A DNA stretch of 64,000 bases from Porphyromonas sp. COT-290 OH3588 (GTDB lineage Bacteria > Bacteroidota > Bacteroidia > Bacteroidales > Porphyromonadaceae): assembly GCF_000769075.1 (NCBI RefSeq), contig NZ_JRFC01000003.1, positions 181,742-245,741 on the forward strand, given 5' to 3'. A program made the translations under genes and the position numbers. Shown piece by piece: positions 53,580 through 63,990 of the stretch (position 1 is the first letter of the stretch; each line of letters opens with the position of its first letter). The notes below the pieces were generated by a model that ran no database searches, was not told the origin of the DNA, and was given only the letters and a program-made list of their open reading frames with translations.

Positions 53580-54056
53580 ATGAGAAAAGCAAAGCCCAAA
53601 AAGAGACAGGTGCTTCCTGATCCCGTATTTGGTGATGTGAAGGTGACTAAGTTTGTTAATCACCTGATGTACGATGGCAAGAAGAGTATTGCCTTCGATA
53701 TTTTCTACACTGCTCTCAAGATTGTAGAGGGCAAGTCACAGCAGGAAGAAAAAACTGCTCTTGAGGTTTGGAAAGCAGCATTGGACAACATTACACCACA
53801 GGTAGAGGTGAAGAGCCGTCGTATCGGTGGTGCTACCTATCAGGTGCCTACTGAGATCCGTGCTGAGCGCAAGGAGTCTATCTCTATGAAAAACCTCATC
53901 CTATTCGCACGCAAGCGTGGTGGCAAGACTATGGCCGATAAGCTCGCTGCTGAGATTATGGATGCCTACAATAGCCAAGGTGCTGCCTTCAAGCGTAAGG
54001 AAGATATGCACCGTATGGCAGAGGCTAACCGTGCATTCGCTCACTTCAGATTCTAA
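53580..54056 (+). CDS. rpsG: 30S ribosomal protein S7
   Basis: Primary rRNA-binding protein of the 30S head, 158 residues. [31 protein letters not shown] block ([14 protein letters not shown]) and the [15 protein letters not shown] motif are present. The 190-nt gap to rpsL is the longest within this cluster. S7 is an autoregulator in other bacteria, and the spacer holds a small hairpin. Confidence 0.98.
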   Translation: MRKAKPKKRQVLPDPVFGDVKVTKFVNHLMYDGKKSIAFDIFYTALKIVEGKSQQEEKTALEVWKAALDNITPQVEVKSRRIGGATYQVPTEIRAERKESISMKNLILFARKRGGKTMADKLAAEIMDAYNSQGAAFKRKEDMHRMAEANRAFAHFRF

Positions 54057-54068
54057 TACAGCACGGAT

Positions 54069-56192
54069 ATGGCAAACGATAAACATCTAGAACTAACCCG
54101 TAATATCGGTATCTCTGCGCACATCGACGCAGGTAAGACAACTACGTCTGAGCGTATTCTCTTCTACACAGGTCTTACTCACAAGATCGGTGAAGTACAC
54201 GATGGTGGCGCAACGATGGACTGGATGGAGCAGGAGCAGGAGCGTGGTATCACGATTACATCTGCCGCTACGACTACATTCTGGAACTACAACGATACCA
54301 AGTACAAGATCAATCTGATTGACACTCCGGGGCACGTAGACTTCACTGTAGAGGTGGAGCGTTCGCTTCGTGTGCTTGATGGTGTGATCGCTACATACTG
54401 CTCGGTAGGTGGTGTGCAGCCACAGTCCGAGACAGTATGGCGTCAGGCTACTAAGTATGGTGTACCTCGTATCTGCTACGTGAACAAGATGGACCGCTCT
54501 GGTGCCAACTTCCTAGAAGTAGTGCGTCAGATTCGTGTGGTACTAGGTGCTAACCCAGTGCCCATTCAGATCCCTATTGGTCAGGAGGAGAAGTTCCAAG
54601 GCGTCATCGACCTAGTGACTATGAAGGGTCTTGTATGGGAAGGTGATGAGCAGGGTCAGCACTACAACATTGTAGATATCCCAGCTGAGCTACAAGCTGA
54701 GGCTGAGGAGTGGCGCGAGAAGATGCTTGAGGCTCTTGCCGAGTGCGACGATGTGCTCATGGAGAAGTTCTTCGACGATCCTTCTACGATCACAGAAGAC
54801 GAAATCCGCGTAGCTCTACGTAAGGGTACGATCGACATGAAGATCAACCCAGTGCTCTGCGGTTCTTCATTCAAGAACAAGGGTGTTCAGCCTCTGCTAG
54901 ATGCTGTTTGCTCTTATCTGCCAAGCCCAATAGACTACCCAGTAGTCAAGGGTACTAGCCCAGATGATGAGAACGAAGTCATTGAGCGTGAGGTTAGCCC
55001 AGAGGCTCCTCTTACAGCACTTGCATTTAAGATCGCTACAGACCCATACGTAGGTCGTCTGTGCTTCTTCCGTGTATATGCTGGTGAGCTACACGCTGGT
55101 TCATACGTATTCAACTCTCGTAGCGGCAAGAAGGAGCGTATCTCTCGCCTCTTCCAGATGCACTCAAACAAGCAGAACCCTATGGAGGTAATTGGCTGTG
55201 GTGACATCGGTGCTGGTGTAGGCTTCAAGGATATCCGTACGGGTGATACACTTTGCGACGAAAACAACCCAATCACTCTGGAATCAATGACATTCCCAGA
55301 TCCTGTGATCGGTATCGCCATCGAGCCTAAGACACAGAAGGACCTCGACAAGCTAGGCGTAGGTCTTGCTAAGCTAGCCGAAGAAGACCCAACATTCCGT
55401 GTGCAGACCAACGAAGAGACTGGTCAGACTGTGATCAGTGGTATGGGTGAGCTTCACCTTGAGATCATCATCGACCGTCTGAAGCGTGAGTTTAAGGTTG
55501 AGGCTAATCAGGGTAAGCCACAGGTTTCTTACAAGGAGGCTATCACACGTCCAGTGGAGCTGCGTGAAGTTTATAAGAAGCAGACAGGTGGTCGTGGTAA
55601 GTTCGCTGATATCATTGTACGTGTTGAGCCTGCAGACGAAGGCTTCGAGGGCGATCTACAGTTCATCGATGAGGTGAAGGGTGGTAACGTGCCTAAGGAG
55701 TTCATTCCATCTGTACAGAAGGGCTTCCAGAACGCTATGAAGAATGGTGTGCTTGCTGGCTATGCGGTAGATAAGCTGAAGGTAACGCTGCTTGACGGTA
55801 GCTTCCACCCAGTAGACTCTGACCAGCTTTCGTTCGAGATCGTAGCTCGTGAGGCTTTCAAGAGTGCTTGCGCTCAGGCAGGTCCCGTGCTACTCGAGCC
55901 TATCATGCACCTCGAGGTCGAAACTCCAGACGACTATATCGGTTCAGTGATTGGTGACCTTAACAAGCGTCGTGGTCTACCAGAGGGTCAGGACTCTACG
56001 CCCGGTGGTGCTACACTAGTTAAGGCTAAGGTGCCCCTATCGGAGATGTTCGGCTATGTGACACAGCTTCGTACGATTACTTCTGGTCGTGCTACCAACT
56101 CTATGACCTTCTCTCACTATGCAGAGGTGGCTAGTGGTATCGCTCGCGCAGTACTTGAGGAAGTAGGTGGTCGTGTAGATTTGATTAAGTAG
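54069..56192 (+). CDS. fusA: Elongation factor G
   Basis: GTPase that translocates tRNA and mRNA on the ribosome, 707 residues (family about 700). GTPase motifs: [24 protein letters not shown] (G1, given in part), DTPGHVDFT (G3), NKMDRSGA (G4). The switch region has [11 protein letters not shown]. Domains II to V follow in normal length. It lies 12 nt after rpsG. Unlike many bacteria, tuf does not follow; rpsJ comes next, typical of Bacteroidota. Confidence 0.98.
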   Translation: MANDKHLELTRNIGISAHIDAGKTTTSERILFYTGLTHKIGEVHDGGATMDWMEQEQERGITITSAATTTFWNYNDTKYKINLIDTPGHVDFTVEVERSLRVLDGVIATYCSVGGVQPQSETVWRQATKYGVPRICYVNKMDRSGANFLEVVRQIRVVLGANPVPIQIPIGQEEKFQGVIDLVTMKGLVWEGDEQGQHYNIVDIPAELQAEAEEWREKMLEALAECDDVLMEKFFDDPSTITEDEIRVALRKGTIDMKINPVLCGSSFKNKGVQPLLDAVCSYLPSPIDYPVVKGTSPDDENEVIEREVSPEAPLTALAFKIATDPYVGRLCFFRVYAGELHAGSYVFNSRSGKKERISRLFQMHSNKQNPMEVIGCGDIGAGVGFKDIRTGDTLCDENNPITLESMTFPDPVIGIAIEPKTQKDLDKLGVGLAKLAEEDPTFRVQTNEETGQTVISGMGELHLEIIIDRLKREFKVEANQGKPQVSYKEAITRPVELREVYKKQTGGRGKFADIIVRVEPADEGFEGDLQFIDEVKGGNVPKEFIPSVQKGFQNAMKNGVLAGYAVDKLKVTLLDGSFHPVDSDQLSFEIVAREAFKSACAQAGPVLLEPIMHLEVETPDDYIGSVIGDLNKRRGLPEGQDSTPGGATLVKAKVPLSEMFGYVTQLRTITSGRATNSMTFSHYAEVASGIARAVLEEVGGRVDLIK

Positions 56193-56214
56193 TAAATACC
56201 CCAGTATAAGATAT

Positions 56215-56520
56215 ATGAGCCAAAAGATTAGAATCAAGTTGAAGTCTTACGATCATATGCTCGTGGATAAGTCTGCCGAGAGGATCGTAAAGACTGTGAA
56301 GGCTACTGGTGCACTGGTGAGCGGTCCAATTCCGCTCCCAACGCATAAGCGCATCTTCACGGTGAACCGTTCAACATTCGTAAACAAGAAGTCTCGTGAG
56401 CAGTTTGAGCTAAGCTCTTATAAGAGACTGATCGACATCCACAACTCTACAGCCGAAACTGTAGATGCGCTAATGAAGCTAGAGCTTCCTAGCGGTGTAG
56501 AAGTTGAAATCAAAGTGTGA
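56215..56520 (+). CDS. rpsJ: 30S ribosomal protein S10
   Basis: Ribosome head protein, also a transcription antitermination factor (NusE). It has 101 residues with [35 protein letters not shown], and [16 protein letters not shown]. It lies 22 nt after fusA and begins the S10 part of the cluster. Confidence 0.98.
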   Translation: MSQKIRIKLKSYDHMLVDKSAERIVKTVKATGALVSGPIPLPTHKRIFTVNRSTFVNKKSREQFELSSYKRLIDIHNSTAETVDALMKLELPSGVEVEIKV

Positions 56521-56541
56521 GTTTAATAAATAGAAACTGAA

Positions 56542-57162
56542 ATGCCAGGTTTATTAGGAAAGAAAATCGGAATGACATCCGTTTTCAGTGCCGAGGGAAA
56601 GAATCTTCCATGCACTGTTATTGAAGTAGGTCCTTGCGTGGTTACGCAGATCAAGACCTTGGAAAAGGATGGCTATGAAGCGCTACAGCTTGGCTTCTCT
56701 GATGCAAAGGAGAAGAACACAAGCAAGCCCCTTCAGGGTCACTATGCCAAGGCTGGTGTGAGCCCCAAGAGACACTTGGCCGAGTTCAAGGGTTTTGATT
56801 GTAGTCAGTACAATCTAGGCGATGTGATTGATGTAAAATTCTTTGAGGATAGTGTCTTCGTAGACGTTGTTGGTACCTCAAAGGGTAAGGGATTCCAAGG
56901 TGTTGTTAAGCGCCATGGTTTCGGTGGTGTAGGTCAGGCTACCCACGGTCAGCACAATCGTCTTCGTGCTCCCGGTTCTGTAGGTGCGTGCTCGTATCCT
57001 GCTAAGGTATTCAAGGGAACACGTATGGCCGGTCAGACAGGTAATGAGCGTGTAACGGTTCAGAACCTCGAAGTGATTAAGGTAATGCCCGAGCACAACC
57101 TCCTTCTCGTTAAGGGTAGTGTGCCCGGTGCTAAAGGTTCAATCGTCGTAATCGAAAAGTAA
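56542..57162 (+). CDS. rplC: 50S ribosomal protein L3
   Basis: Assembly-initiating 50S protein, 206 residues. [19 protein letters not shown], the [15 protein letters not shown] loop that reaches the peptidyl transferase centre, and [18 protein letters not shown] are conserved. Its stop TAA is followed immediately by the rplD ATG. Confidence 0.98.
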   Translation: MPGLLGKKIGMTSVFSAEGKNLPCTVIEVGPCVVTQIKTLEKDGYEALQLGFSDAKEKNTSKPLQGHYAKAGVSPKRHLAEFKGFDCSQYNLGDVIDVKFFEDSVFVDVVGTSKGKGFQGVVKRHGFGGVGQATHGQHNRLRAPGSVGACSYPAKVFKGTRMAGQTGNERVTVQNLEVIKVMPEHNLLLVKGSVPGAKGSIVVIEK

Positions 57163-57792
57163 ATGGAACTAAGTGTATTTAACATAAAGGGTGAAGATAC
57201 AGGTCGCAAGATCGTCCTCGACGATGCTGTATTCGGCATCGAGCCCAATGATCACGCTATTTACTTGGATGTAAAGCAGTATCTTGCTAACCAACGTCAG
57301 GGTACCCACAAGTCTAAGGAGCGTAGTGAAATCTCTGGTAGTACGCGCAAGCTCATCCGTCAGAAGGGTGGCGGCGGTGCTCGTCGTGGTGATATCAACT
57401 CTCCTCTGCTTGTAGGTGGTGGTCGTGTATTCGGTCCTACCCCACGTGACTATAGCTTCAAACTCAACAAGAAGCTCAAGGGGCTAGCTCGTCGCTCTGC
57501 ACTTGCACACAAGCTAGCAGCTGGTGCGATTACGGTTGTTGAGAACTTCGACTTCGAAGCTCCAAAGACTAAGAACTTCGTAGAGCTAACTAAGGCTCTG
57601 AATGTAGAAGGCAAGAAGGCTCTCTTCGTGGCTGACCAGATCAGCGACAATGTGGCTCTCTCTGCTCGCAACATTCCTACAGCTCTCCTTCTGAGCGCTC
57701 GCCAGCTTAGCACATACGCTGTGCTCAACTGCAAGCAGCTCATTCTGACGGAGGCTTCTGTAGCTGTGATTAACGAACAATTTAAGGCATAA
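57163..57792 (+). CDS. rplD: 50S ribosomal protein L4
   Basis: 50S exit-tunnel protein, 209 residues. The extended loop is clear ([31 protein letters not shown] in parts) followed by [18 protein letters not shown]. It starts directly after the rplC stop. In some bacteria L4 represses the S10 operon; no leader structure supporting this is visible upstream of rpsJ. Confidence 0.98.
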   Translation: MELSVFNIKGEDTGRKIVLDDAVFGIEPNDHAIYLDVKQYLANQRQGTHKSKERSEISGSTRKLIRQKGGGGARRGDINSPLLVGGGRVFGPTPRDYSFKLNKKLKGLARRSALAHKLAAGAITVVENFDFEAPKTKNFVELTKALNVEGKKALFVADQISDNVALSARNIPTALLLSARQLSTYAVLNCKQLILTEASVAVINEQFKA

Positions 57793-57793
57793 T

Positions 57794-57801
57794 AAGGAGG
57801 T
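57794..57801 (+). promoter_or_regulatory. Strong Shine-Dalgarno before rplW
   Basis: AAGGAGGT lies 8 nt before the rplW ATG. Other genes of this cluster have A-rich leaders without such a site, as usual in Bacteroidota. Confidence 0.7.
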
Positions 57802-57809
57802 ATCTATCA

Positions 57810-58103
57810 ATGAGAATTATCATCAAGCCGATCATTACGGAAAAAATGACAGCCATCACGGAGAAGATGCCCGAGCGTTACGCTTTCCGCGTTGCTCCTG
57901 ATGCCAACAAGATCGAGATCAAGAAAGCTATCGAAGCTATGTATAATGTAAAGGTCGAAAGCGTAAACACGATGAATTATAGCGGTAAGCGCAAGGCTCG
58001 CTATACGAAGAGTGGTTTGCTACGTGGCAAGGTTGCTGCGTTCAAGAAGGCAGTGGTTACGCTACAAGAAGGTCAGACCATCGACTTTTACGCAAATATC
58101 TAA
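57810..58103 (+). CDS. rplW: 50S ribosomal protein L23
   Basis: 50S protein at the tunnel exit, docking site for trigger factor and SRP, 97 residues. Family motifs PIITEKMT, RYAFRVAPDANKIEIKKAIE and MNYSGKRKARYTKSG are present. The start is marked by a strong AAGGAGGT site, unusual in this lineage. Confidence 0.98.
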   Translation: MRIIIKPIITEKMTAITEKMPERYAFRVAPDANKIEIKKAIEAMYNVKVESVNTMNYSGKRKARYTKSGLLRGKVAAFKKAVVTLQEGQTIDFYANI

Positions 58104-58111
58104 ACTAAGAA

Positions 58112-58936
58112 ATGGCTATACGTAAATTGAAGCCCACAACGCCGGGGCAGAGACACAAAGTTATTGGTGCGTTTGATACCATCACGGCAAGCACACCAGA
58201 GAAGTCTCTCGTAGTAGGTAAGAAGAAGTCTGGTGGTCGTAACAACACCGGTAAGATGACTATGCGCTATATCGGTGGCGGTCACAAGCAGAAGCTTCGT
58301 CTTATCGACTTCAAGAGAAGCAAAGATGGCATCCCTGCTACAGTTAAGAGCATCGAGTACGATCCCAATCGTACAGCTCGTATCGCTCTGCTGTATTATG
58401 TAGACGGAGCTAAGGCCTATATCCTCGCTCCTGATGGTCTGCAGGTTGGCCAGACTGTGATGTCGGGTGCAGAAGCTGCTCCCGAGGTAGGTAACTGCCT
58501 ACCTCTTGCAAACATTCCGGTTGGTTCTATCATCCACAACATTGAGCTACGTCCTGGTCAAGGTGCCAAGATGGTTCGCTCTGCCGGTGTATTTGCTCAG
58601 CTGACTTCACGTGAAGGAACATATGTTGTGATTAAGATGCCTTCGGGCGAGACGCGTCGTATCCTATCTGCTTGTAAGGCTACTATCGGTAGCGTAGGCA
58701 ATAGCGACCACGCTCTAGAGCGCAGCGGTAAGGCTGGTCGCTCTCGCTGGCTCGGCCGTCGTCCTCACAACCGAGGTGTAGTTATGAACCCAGTAGATCA
58801 CCCAATGGGTGGTGGTGAAGGACGTGCATCGGGTGGACACCCACGTTCTCGCACTGGTCTCTACTCTAAGGGTCTGAAGACACGTGCTCCGAAGAAGCAT
58901 TCTTCTAAGTACATCATCGAAAGACGTAAGAAGTAA
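58112..58936 (+). CDS. rplB: 50S ribosomal protein L2
   Basis: Core 50S protein near the peptidyl transferase centre, 274 residues. [19 protein letters not shown], the [16 protein letters not shown] strand, [17 protein letters not shown] and the C-terminal [23 protein letters not shown] block with the conserved His are present. Confidence 0.98.
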   Translation: MAIRKLKPTTPGQRHKVIGAFDTITASTPEKSLVVGKKKSGGRNNTGKMTMRYIGGGHKQKLRLIDFKRSKDGIPATVKSIEYDPNRTARIALLYYVDGAKAYILAPDGLQVGQTVMSGAEAAPEVGNCLPLANIPVGSIIHNIELRPGQGAKMVRSAGVFAQLTSREGTYVVIKMPSGETRRILSACKATIGSVGNSDHALERSGKAGRSRWLGRRPHNRGVVMNPVDHPMGGGEGRASGGHPRSRTGLYSKGLKTRAPKKHSSKYIIERRKK

Positions 58937-58956
58937 TTGATTAATCCAACAGAATT

Positions 58957-59226
58957 ATGAGTCGTTCACTAAAGAAAGGTCCATATATTAATCTCAAGCT
59001 CGAGAAGAAGGTCTTGGCGATGAATGAGAGTGGCAAGAAGTCAGTCATCAAAACATGGGCACGTGCCTCAATGATCAGCCCCGATTTCGTGGGTCACACC
59101 ATTGCGGTGCACAACGGTAATAAGTTTATCCCCGTTTTCGTAACGGAGAACATGGTAGGTCACAAGCTAGGTGAATTCTCTCCTACGCGTACTTTCCGTG
59201 GTCACGGTGGTAACAAGAAGAAGTAA
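58957..59226 (+). CDS. rpsS: 30S ribosomal protein S19
   Basis: 30S head protein, 89 residues. [33 protein letters not shown] and [12 protein letters not shown] are the family blocks. Confidence 0.98.
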   Translation: MSRSLKKGPYINLKLEKKVLAMNESGKKSVIKTWARASMISPDFVGHTIAVHNGNKFIPVFVTENMVGHKLGEFSPTRTFRGHGGNKKK

Positions 59227-59281
59227 TCGGCTGAAGTAAAATCACACTTCAGGTATCTAAATAATAAATTATTAAGAGAAA

Positions 59282-59677
59282 ATGGGTGCAAGAAAAAGAC
59301 AGTCAGCCGAAGCTCGCAAGGAAGCGCTCCAGAGCACTTACTTCGCTTCTCTGCGCAACGTGCCTACGTCGCCTCGTAAGATGCGTCTTGTAGCAGACAT
59401 GGTGCGTGGTATGGAAGTGAACCGTGCCCTAGGCGTACTGAAGTTCTCCAACAAGGAGGCTTCCGCACGTGTAGAGAAGCTCCTTCGCTCGGCTATCGCA
59501 AACTGGGAACAAAAGAATGAACGTAAGGCAGAGGATGGTGAGCTCTTCATCACACGTATCTTCGTGGATGGTGCTGCTACCCTCAAGCGTATGCGTCCAG
59601 CTCCACAGGGTCGTGGATATAGAATTCGTAAGCGTTCAAACCACGTTACGATCTTCGTGGATACAAAAAATAACTAA
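59282..59677 (+). CDS. rplV: 50S ribosomal protein L22
   Basis: Exit-tunnel protein, 131 residues. [21 protein letters not shown] and the loop [20 protein letters not shown] reaching the tunnel constriction are conserved. An alanine- and arginine-rich N-terminus [14 protein letters not shown] is a lineage extension. Confidence 0.97.
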   Translation: MGARKRQSAEARKEALQSTYFASLRNVPTSPRKMRLVADMVRGMEVNRALGVLKFSNKEASARVEKLLRSAIANWEQKNERKAEDGELFITRIFVDGAATLKRMRPAPQGRGYRIRKRSNHVTIFVDTKNN

Positions 59678-59685
59678 TTAGTCAG

Positions 59686-60414
59686 ATGGGACAAAAGATT
59701 AATCCAATAGCAAATCGTTTGGGGTACATCCGCGGATGGGATTCCAACTGGTATGGTGGCAATAACTATGGCGAAAAGCTGCTTGAAGATTATCGTCTTC
59801 GCCGCTATCTGAATGTTCGTCTGGCTAAGGCAAGCGTTTCTCGCATCGTTATTGAGCGCGCACTTAAGCTCGTTACAATCACGATCTGCACTGCTCGCCC
59901 CGGTGTCGTTATCGGCAAGGGTGGTCAGGATGTAGATACGCTCAAGGAAGAGCTTAAGAAGATCACGAACAAGGATGTTCAGATCAACATCTTCGAGGTA
60001 CGTAAGCCCGAGATCGATGCTGCTATCGTAGCAGACAACATCGCTCGCCAGCTCGAAGGAAAGATTGCCTATCGTCGTGCAGTAAAGATGGCTATTGCCT
60101 CTGCAATGCGCGCCGGAGCAGAAGGTATCAAGGTACAGGTATCTGGTCGTCTCAACGGAGCAGAAATCGCTCGTAGCGAGATGTATAAGGAGGGTCGTAC
60201 GCCTCTGCACACACTGCGTGCAGACATCGACTACGCTCGCGCCGAAGCCTTGACGAAGGTAGGTATCTTGGGTATCAAGGTGTGGATTTGTAAGGGTGAA
60301 GTTTACGAGAAGCGTGACCTAGCTCCCAACTTCACACAGCCCAAGGCTCAGAGAGACGGTGGACGCCGTGATGGCGGTCGTCGCAACCGTGGTGGAAGAA
60401 GAGGCAATCGCTAA
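59686..60414 (+). CDS. rpsC: 30S ribosomal protein S3
   Basis: 30S mRNA-entry protein, 242 residues. [13 protein letters not shown], the KH domain [14 protein letters not shown], and the [15 protein letters not shown] block are present. The C-terminal tail of about 25 residues is rich in Arg and Gly ([15 protein letters not shown]), an RGG-like extension beyond the usual domain. Confidence 0.98.
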   Translation: MGQKINPIANRLGYIRGWDSNWYGGNNYGEKLLEDYRLRRYLNVRLAKASVSRIVIERALKLVTITICTARPGVVIGKGGQDVDTLKEELKKITNKDVQINIFEVRKPEIDAAIVADNIARQLEGKIAYRRAVKMAIASAMRAGAEGIKVQVSGRLNGAEIARSEMYKEGRTPLHTLRADIDYARAEALTKVGILGIKVWICKGEVYEKRDLAPNFTQPKAQRDGGRRDGGRRNRGGRRGNR

Positions 60415-60436
60415 CATTTAACGAAGAAAAGAAGAA

Positions 60437-60871
60437 ATGTTACAACCAAAGAAAACTAAATTTAGAAGAGTCCAGAAGGGTCGCGCCAAGGGCAACGCCA
60501 TGCGTGGCAACCAGCTGGCCTTCGGTTCTTTCGGAATCAAGTCTCTCGGCACACGCTGGATCACTGGTCGTCAGATCGAGGCTGCGCGTATCGCCGTTAC
60601 ACGTTATATGCAGCGTCAAGGTCAGGTGTGGGTGCGCATCTTCCCAGATAAGCCAATCACCAAGAAGCCTGCCGACGTCCGAATGGGTAAGGGTAAGGGT
60701 TCTCCAGAAGGCTTCGTTGCCAACGTAACTCCCGGTCGTATGCTGTTCGAGATCGAAGGCGTTTCTTACGAAGTTGCCAAAGAAGCTCTCCGTCTAGCTG
60801 CGCAGAAGCTCCCCGTAACGACTAAGTTCGTAGTGCGTCGTGACTATGATATGTCTAACACTAACCTGTAA
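60437..60871 (+). CDS. rplP: 50S ribosomal protein L16
   Basis: 50S protein near the A site, 144 residues. [35 protein letters not shown] and [15 protein letters not shown] are conserved. Confidence 0.98.
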   Translation: MLQPKKTKFRRVQKGRAKGNAMRGNQLAFGSFGIKSLGTRWITGRQIEAARIAVTRYMQRQGQVWVRIFPDKPITKKPADVRMGKGKGSPEGFVANVTPGRMLFEIEGVSYEVAKEALRLAAQKLPVTTKFVVRRDYDMSNTNL

Positions 60872-60877
60872 TAAGCA

Positions 60878-61075
60878 ATGAAATTAGCAGAAATTAAGGC
60901 TCTAACTACGGCTGAATTGCAGGAGCGTATCGTAGCCGAAGAGGCTGCATACACGCAGAAGTGTGTTAATCATGCCGTATCACCTGTAGACAATCCGGCT
61001 GAGATCCGCCGTATGCGTCGTGGTATTGCTCAGATGAAGACCATTCTTCGTGAGCGCGAACTCAACAATAATTAA
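60878..61075 (+). CDS. rpmC: 50S ribosomal protein L29
   Basis: Small 50S protein at the tunnel exit, 65 residues. [18 protein letters not shown] and the basic [18 protein letters not shown] segment match L29. Its stop overlaps the next start in TAATG. Confidence 0.96.
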   Translation: MKLAEIKALTTAELQERIVAEEAAYTQKCVNHAVSPVDNPAEIRRMRRGIAQMKTILRERELNNN

Positions 61076-61344
61076 TGGGTGCCCCAATGGAACAGAGAAG
61101 ATTAAGAAAAGAACGCGTCGGCGTTGTTTCTAGCAACAAGATGGACAAGACCGTTACGGTCGCCGTTAAGTGGAAGGAGAAGCACCCGATCTATGGTAAG
61201 TTCGTAAATAAGACAAAGAAGTACCACGCTCACGATGAGAAGAACGAGTGCAACATCGGTGATACTGTACGTATCATGGAAACTCGTCCTCTCAGCCGTA
61301 CCAAGAGATGGAGACTAGTTAATATTATCGAAAGAGCTAAGTAA
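61075..61344 (+). CDS. rpsQ: 30S ribosomal protein S17
   Basis: 30S assembly protein, 89 residues from the overlapping ATG (TAATG junction); an ATG at 61087 (85 residues, [12 protein letters not shown]) is more like other S17 starts. The [29 protein letters not shown] block is the family core, given in part. Confidence 0.96.
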   Translation: MGAPMEQRRLRKERVGVVSSNKMDKTVTVAVKWKEKHPIYGKFVNKTKKYHAHDEKNECNIGDTVRIMETRPLSRTKRWRLVNIIERAK

Positions 61345-61346
61345 TT

Positions 61347-61712
61347 ATGATACAACAAGAGTCAAGACTCGTAGTTGCCGACAACAGCGGAGCTAAGGAA
61401 GCCCTCTGTATCCGTGTACTCGGTGGTACTCGTCGCCGCTATGCCTCTGTCGGTGATGTTATCGTAGTGTCAGTGAAGAGCGTTATCCCCGGGAGCGATC
61501 TCAAGAAGGGTACTGTATCTAAGGCACTCATCGTAAGAACGAAGAAGGAAGTGCGTCGTGCAGATGGTTCATACATCCGCTTCGACGACAACGCCTGTGT
61601 GCTCCTAAATGCTGCTGGCGACATGCGTGCTAGCCGTATTTTCGGTCCTGTGGCTCGTGAGCTTCGTACCGTGAATATGAAGGTTGTTTCACTGGCGCCC
61701 GAAGTGCTATAA
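61347..61712 (+). CDS. rplN: 50S ribosomal protein L14
   Basis: 50S intersubunit protein, 121 residues. [42 protein letters not shown] in part, and the end SLAPEVL match L14. Confidence 0.98.
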   Translation: MIQQESRLVVADNSGAKEALCIRVLGGTRRRYASVGDVIVVSVKSVIPGSDLKKGTVSKALIVRTKKEVRRADGSYIRFDDNACVLLNAAGDMRASRIFGPVARELRTVNMKVVSLAPEVL

Positions 61713-61728
61713 TAAAAGCGAATCAGAA

Positions 61729-62049
61729 ATGAGTAAGTTACATATCAAGAAGGGCGATACTGTAGTAGTCCTCAGCGGTGCCGACAAGGGCAAGACTGGC
61801 CGTGTGCTAGAGGTTCTTGTGGACAAGCAGAAGGCTATTGTAGAGGGTGTAGGTATCATCACCAAGCACGCTAAGCCCAGTGCTAAGAACCCACAGGGGG
61901 GCATCGAGAAGGTAGAAGCTCCTATCCACATCGCTAAGCTTAATGTGGTAGACCCCAAGACGGGTAAGGCTACTCGTATCGGCCGCAAGCTGAACGAAGC
62001 TGGCAAACTAGTACGTTATTCTAAAAAGTCTGGGGAGGAAATTAAGTAA
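61729..62049 (+). CDS. rplX: 50S ribosomal protein L24
   Basis: 50S assembly-initiating protein, 106 residues. I chose the ATG at 61729 ([19 protein letters not shown]) because the longer frame from 61684 begins inside rplN and adds 15 unrelated residues. The KOW motif ([17 protein letters not shown]) and [20 protein letters not shown] are conserved. Its stop overlaps the rplE start in TAATG. Confidence 0.97.
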   Translation: MSKLHIKKGDTVVVLSGADKGKTGRVLEVLVDKQKAIVEGVGIITKHAKPSAKNPQGGIEKVEAPIHIAKLNVVDPKTGKATRIGRKLNEAGKLVRYSKKSGEEIK

Positions 62050-62609
62050 TGAGCAATACAGCAAGTCTTAAGAAGGAGTATCAGGAGCGTATCGTTCCTG
62101 CCCTCATTGAGCAGTTCGGCTACAAGAGCCGTATGCAGGTGCCCGTGCTTAAGAAGATCGTGATCAACCAAGGTCTTGGTATGGCTACAGGTGACAAGAA
62201 GATCATCGACGTAGCTATCGCTGAGCTCACGGCTATCACTGGTCAGAAGGCTGTGGCCACGGTGTCTAAGAAGGACATCTCTAACTTTAAGCTTCGTAAG
62301 AAGATGCCTATCGGTGTGATGGTAACGCTTCGTCGCGAGCAGATGTACGAGTTCCTAGAGCGTCTCGTGCGTATCGCTCTGCCACGTATCCGTGACTTCA
62401 AGGGTATCGAGAGCAAGCTAGATGGTCGTGGTAACTATACCCTAGGTATCAGCGAGCAGATCATCTTCCCTGAGATCAACCTAGACAGCATCACCAAGAT
62501 TCTCGGTATGAACATCACGTTCGTAACGAGTGCTGCTACCGACGAAGAAGGCTACGCTCTGCTCAAGGAGTTCGGTCTTCCATTCAAGAACGCAAAAAAA
62601 GGTAACTAA
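62049..62609 (+). CDS. rplE: 50S ribosomal protein L5
   Basis: 5S-rRNA-binding protein, 186 residues. [17 protein letters not shown], the [22 protein letters not shown] block in part, and [17 protein letters not shown] are conserved. It overlaps rplX by one base. Confidence 0.98.
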   Translation: MSNTASLKKEYQERIVPALIEQFGYKSRMQVPVLKKIVINQGLGMATGDKKIIDVAIAELTAITGQKAVATVSKKDISNFKLRKKMPIGVMVTLRREQMYEFLERLVRIALPRIRDFKGIESKLDGRGNYTLGISEQIIFPEINLDSITKILGMNITFVTSAATDEEGYALLKEFGLPFKNAKKGN

Positions 62610-62612
62610 GAC

Positions 62613-62882
62613 ATGGCAAAGGAATCAATGAAGGCACGCGAAGTGAAGCGTGCTAAGCTCGTGGCTAAGTATGCCGCTAAGCGTGCTGAGCTGAAGGCAG
62701 CTGGTGACTACGAAGGTCTTCAGGCTCTGCCTAAGAACGCTTCGCCTGTTCGTCTGCACAATCGTTGCAGCATGACGGGTCGTCCTAAGGGTTACATGCG
62801 CCAGTTCGGTATTTCACGTATTCAGTTCCGTGAAATGGCCTCTGCTGGTCTGATCCCCGGCGTTAAGAAAGCTAGCTGGTAG
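62613..62882 (+). CDS. rpsN: 30S ribosomal protein S14, zinc-independent form
   Basis: 30S head protein of 89 residues, the long form without the CxxC zinc motif of short S14. [16 protein letters not shown] and [23 protein letters not shown] in part identify it. It is the last gene of the cluster here: a strong terminator follows 26 nt after the stop, while rpsH would normally come next. Confidence 0.98.
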   Translation: MAKESMKAREVKRAKLVAKYAAKRAELKAAGDYEGLQALPKNASPVRLHNRCSMTGRPKGYMRQFGISRIQFREMASAGLIPGVKKASW

Positions 62883-62907
62883 TCTACCACTAGCCACACG
62901 ATAAAGG

Positions 62908-62947
62908 AAAAACCCTCCTCCGTCCTCTAGGGCGGGGGAGGGTTTTT
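62908..62947 (+). terminator. Terminator of the ribosomal protein operon
   Basis: A 15-bp stem (AAAAACCCTCCTCCG with its complement, one G-T pair) and a 10-base loop, ending in TTTTTGTTTG. It is a classical intrinsic terminator. Confidence 0.9.
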
Positions 62948-63701
62948 GTTTGTCCGATGTGTATGAAACTGAAATGTCGTTTCGAGGTTTCTGAAATATT
63001 TGTTTTCTAATTTTATGCGTAATAGGCTGTTTGTCATGTGATTATCTTCTGAATTCTGAAGTCCTTGTTTATTCCCCTTGAAAAGAATAGAGGATTTGGG
63101 TACTACGATTTGAGGCTAATCAGTCGAGCTTCGAGAGTCTACTTGTGAGTTCGATTATGGAACAGGAGGATTTACCTAGGAATAAGGTTAAGAGAAGGGT
63201 ATGCCATAGCTCGGGATATTTGGCGAGCAATAAAAGGTGCTATGAGTTAGCATATACTAGGAGTAAAGCCTTGGAGATACCTTATGGTACTTCCAATTTT
63301 TTAGATCTAGCCTTGCTCTATGTAGAGGTAGGCTTGCTCTACATAGAGATAAGTTGCCTCTATATAGAGCAAGGTTAGCTCTAGAGAATAATTCCCTCCG
63401 ATTGTATGGGGGCTTCCTATGAGATTTTTGTTTGCGAAGCATTAGTTGAGGCGAGGGTTTGCAGTTCTAATGTGCCCTTGAGGGATAGTCAGCCGTACTG
63501 AGCATTGTGGAGTGATGGTTACTTTAGCCTTGCTCTTTTGTTTGTAGGCGACCTGCTCTTTGGCTGATTTGGGTGCTATACTTCGCTCTTGTTGCTGTCG
63601 TGTGTGGTTTTTCTGTAAATTTTTCTTTGGTTCTAATTATTTGATATTTATTGTTTTGTTTGTGTTTTAGTGGAGTGTAGTAAAAATATTTTGCTGTAAT
63701 A
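62948..63701. other. Intergenic region between rpsN and the rRNA leader
   Basis: About 750 bases without a convincing gene. A 77-codon plus-strand frame (63145-63378) ends in the repeat-encoded LLYVEVGLLYIE and is judged an artefact. No tRNA is seen. The 21-bp repeat at 63312 is the only structured element. Confidence 0.6.
63312..63374. repeat. 21-bp-period tandem repeat with palindromic units
   Basis: Three 21-base units begin at 63312, 63333 and 63354. Each contains an inverted CTCTA-N2-TAGAG core (CTCTATGTAGAG, CTCTACATAGAG, CTCTATATAGAG). The first and last units also pair through CCTTGC/GCAAGG ends. The period equals that of the repeat at 39267. Confidence 0.8.
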
Positions 63702-63734
63702 TTTGGTTTGTAATAAAGTTTTGCTCTATCTTTG
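63702..63734 (+). promoter_or_regulatory. Putative rRNA operon promoter
   Basis: TTTG at 63702-63705 and TATCTTTG at 63727-63734, 21 nt apart (another TTTG at 63707). It is preceded by a long AT-rich tract, a typical UP-like region of strong promoters. Confidence 0.65.
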
Positions 63735-63990
63735 CAACCGCAAACGAGACAGATGGCGCCTCTCTAGCGAGAGCGGCGGTTTCGGGAGAAAAAACTTAAG
63801 ATAGCTTGAGCGGGGAGACCTGCGAAAAGCGCCATGAGAGATCTTTGAGATATTTGATATTGACAATTACAGAAGTGTAGTACAAGAACGTTTAGAAACA
63901 GATCTAACCGTCAATTTATTACAGGGAATTCAGTAAATTAATTAGGCAACATCCTAAGGGCGTTAAAACAGAAACAAACAAATCAAAAAT
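63735..63990 (+). ncRNA. Putative rRNA operon leader
   Basis: A long, structured untranslated leader: ATGGCGC (63753-63759) can pair with GCGCCAT (63829-63835), enclosing a CTCTC/GAGAG hairpin (63760-63773). The segment GATCTTTGAGATATTTG around 63840 resembles the antitermination-type box found before 16S genes in Bacteroidota. No reading frame or ribosome site fits it. The assignment to rRNA rests on this box, the promoter and the position, and cannot be confirmed within the window. Confidence 0.5.

Noticed and set aside
63145..63378. 77-codon frame upstream of the rRNA leader.
   Set aside because: Its C-terminal third is a translation of the 21-bp tandem repeat and the rest has no family features.
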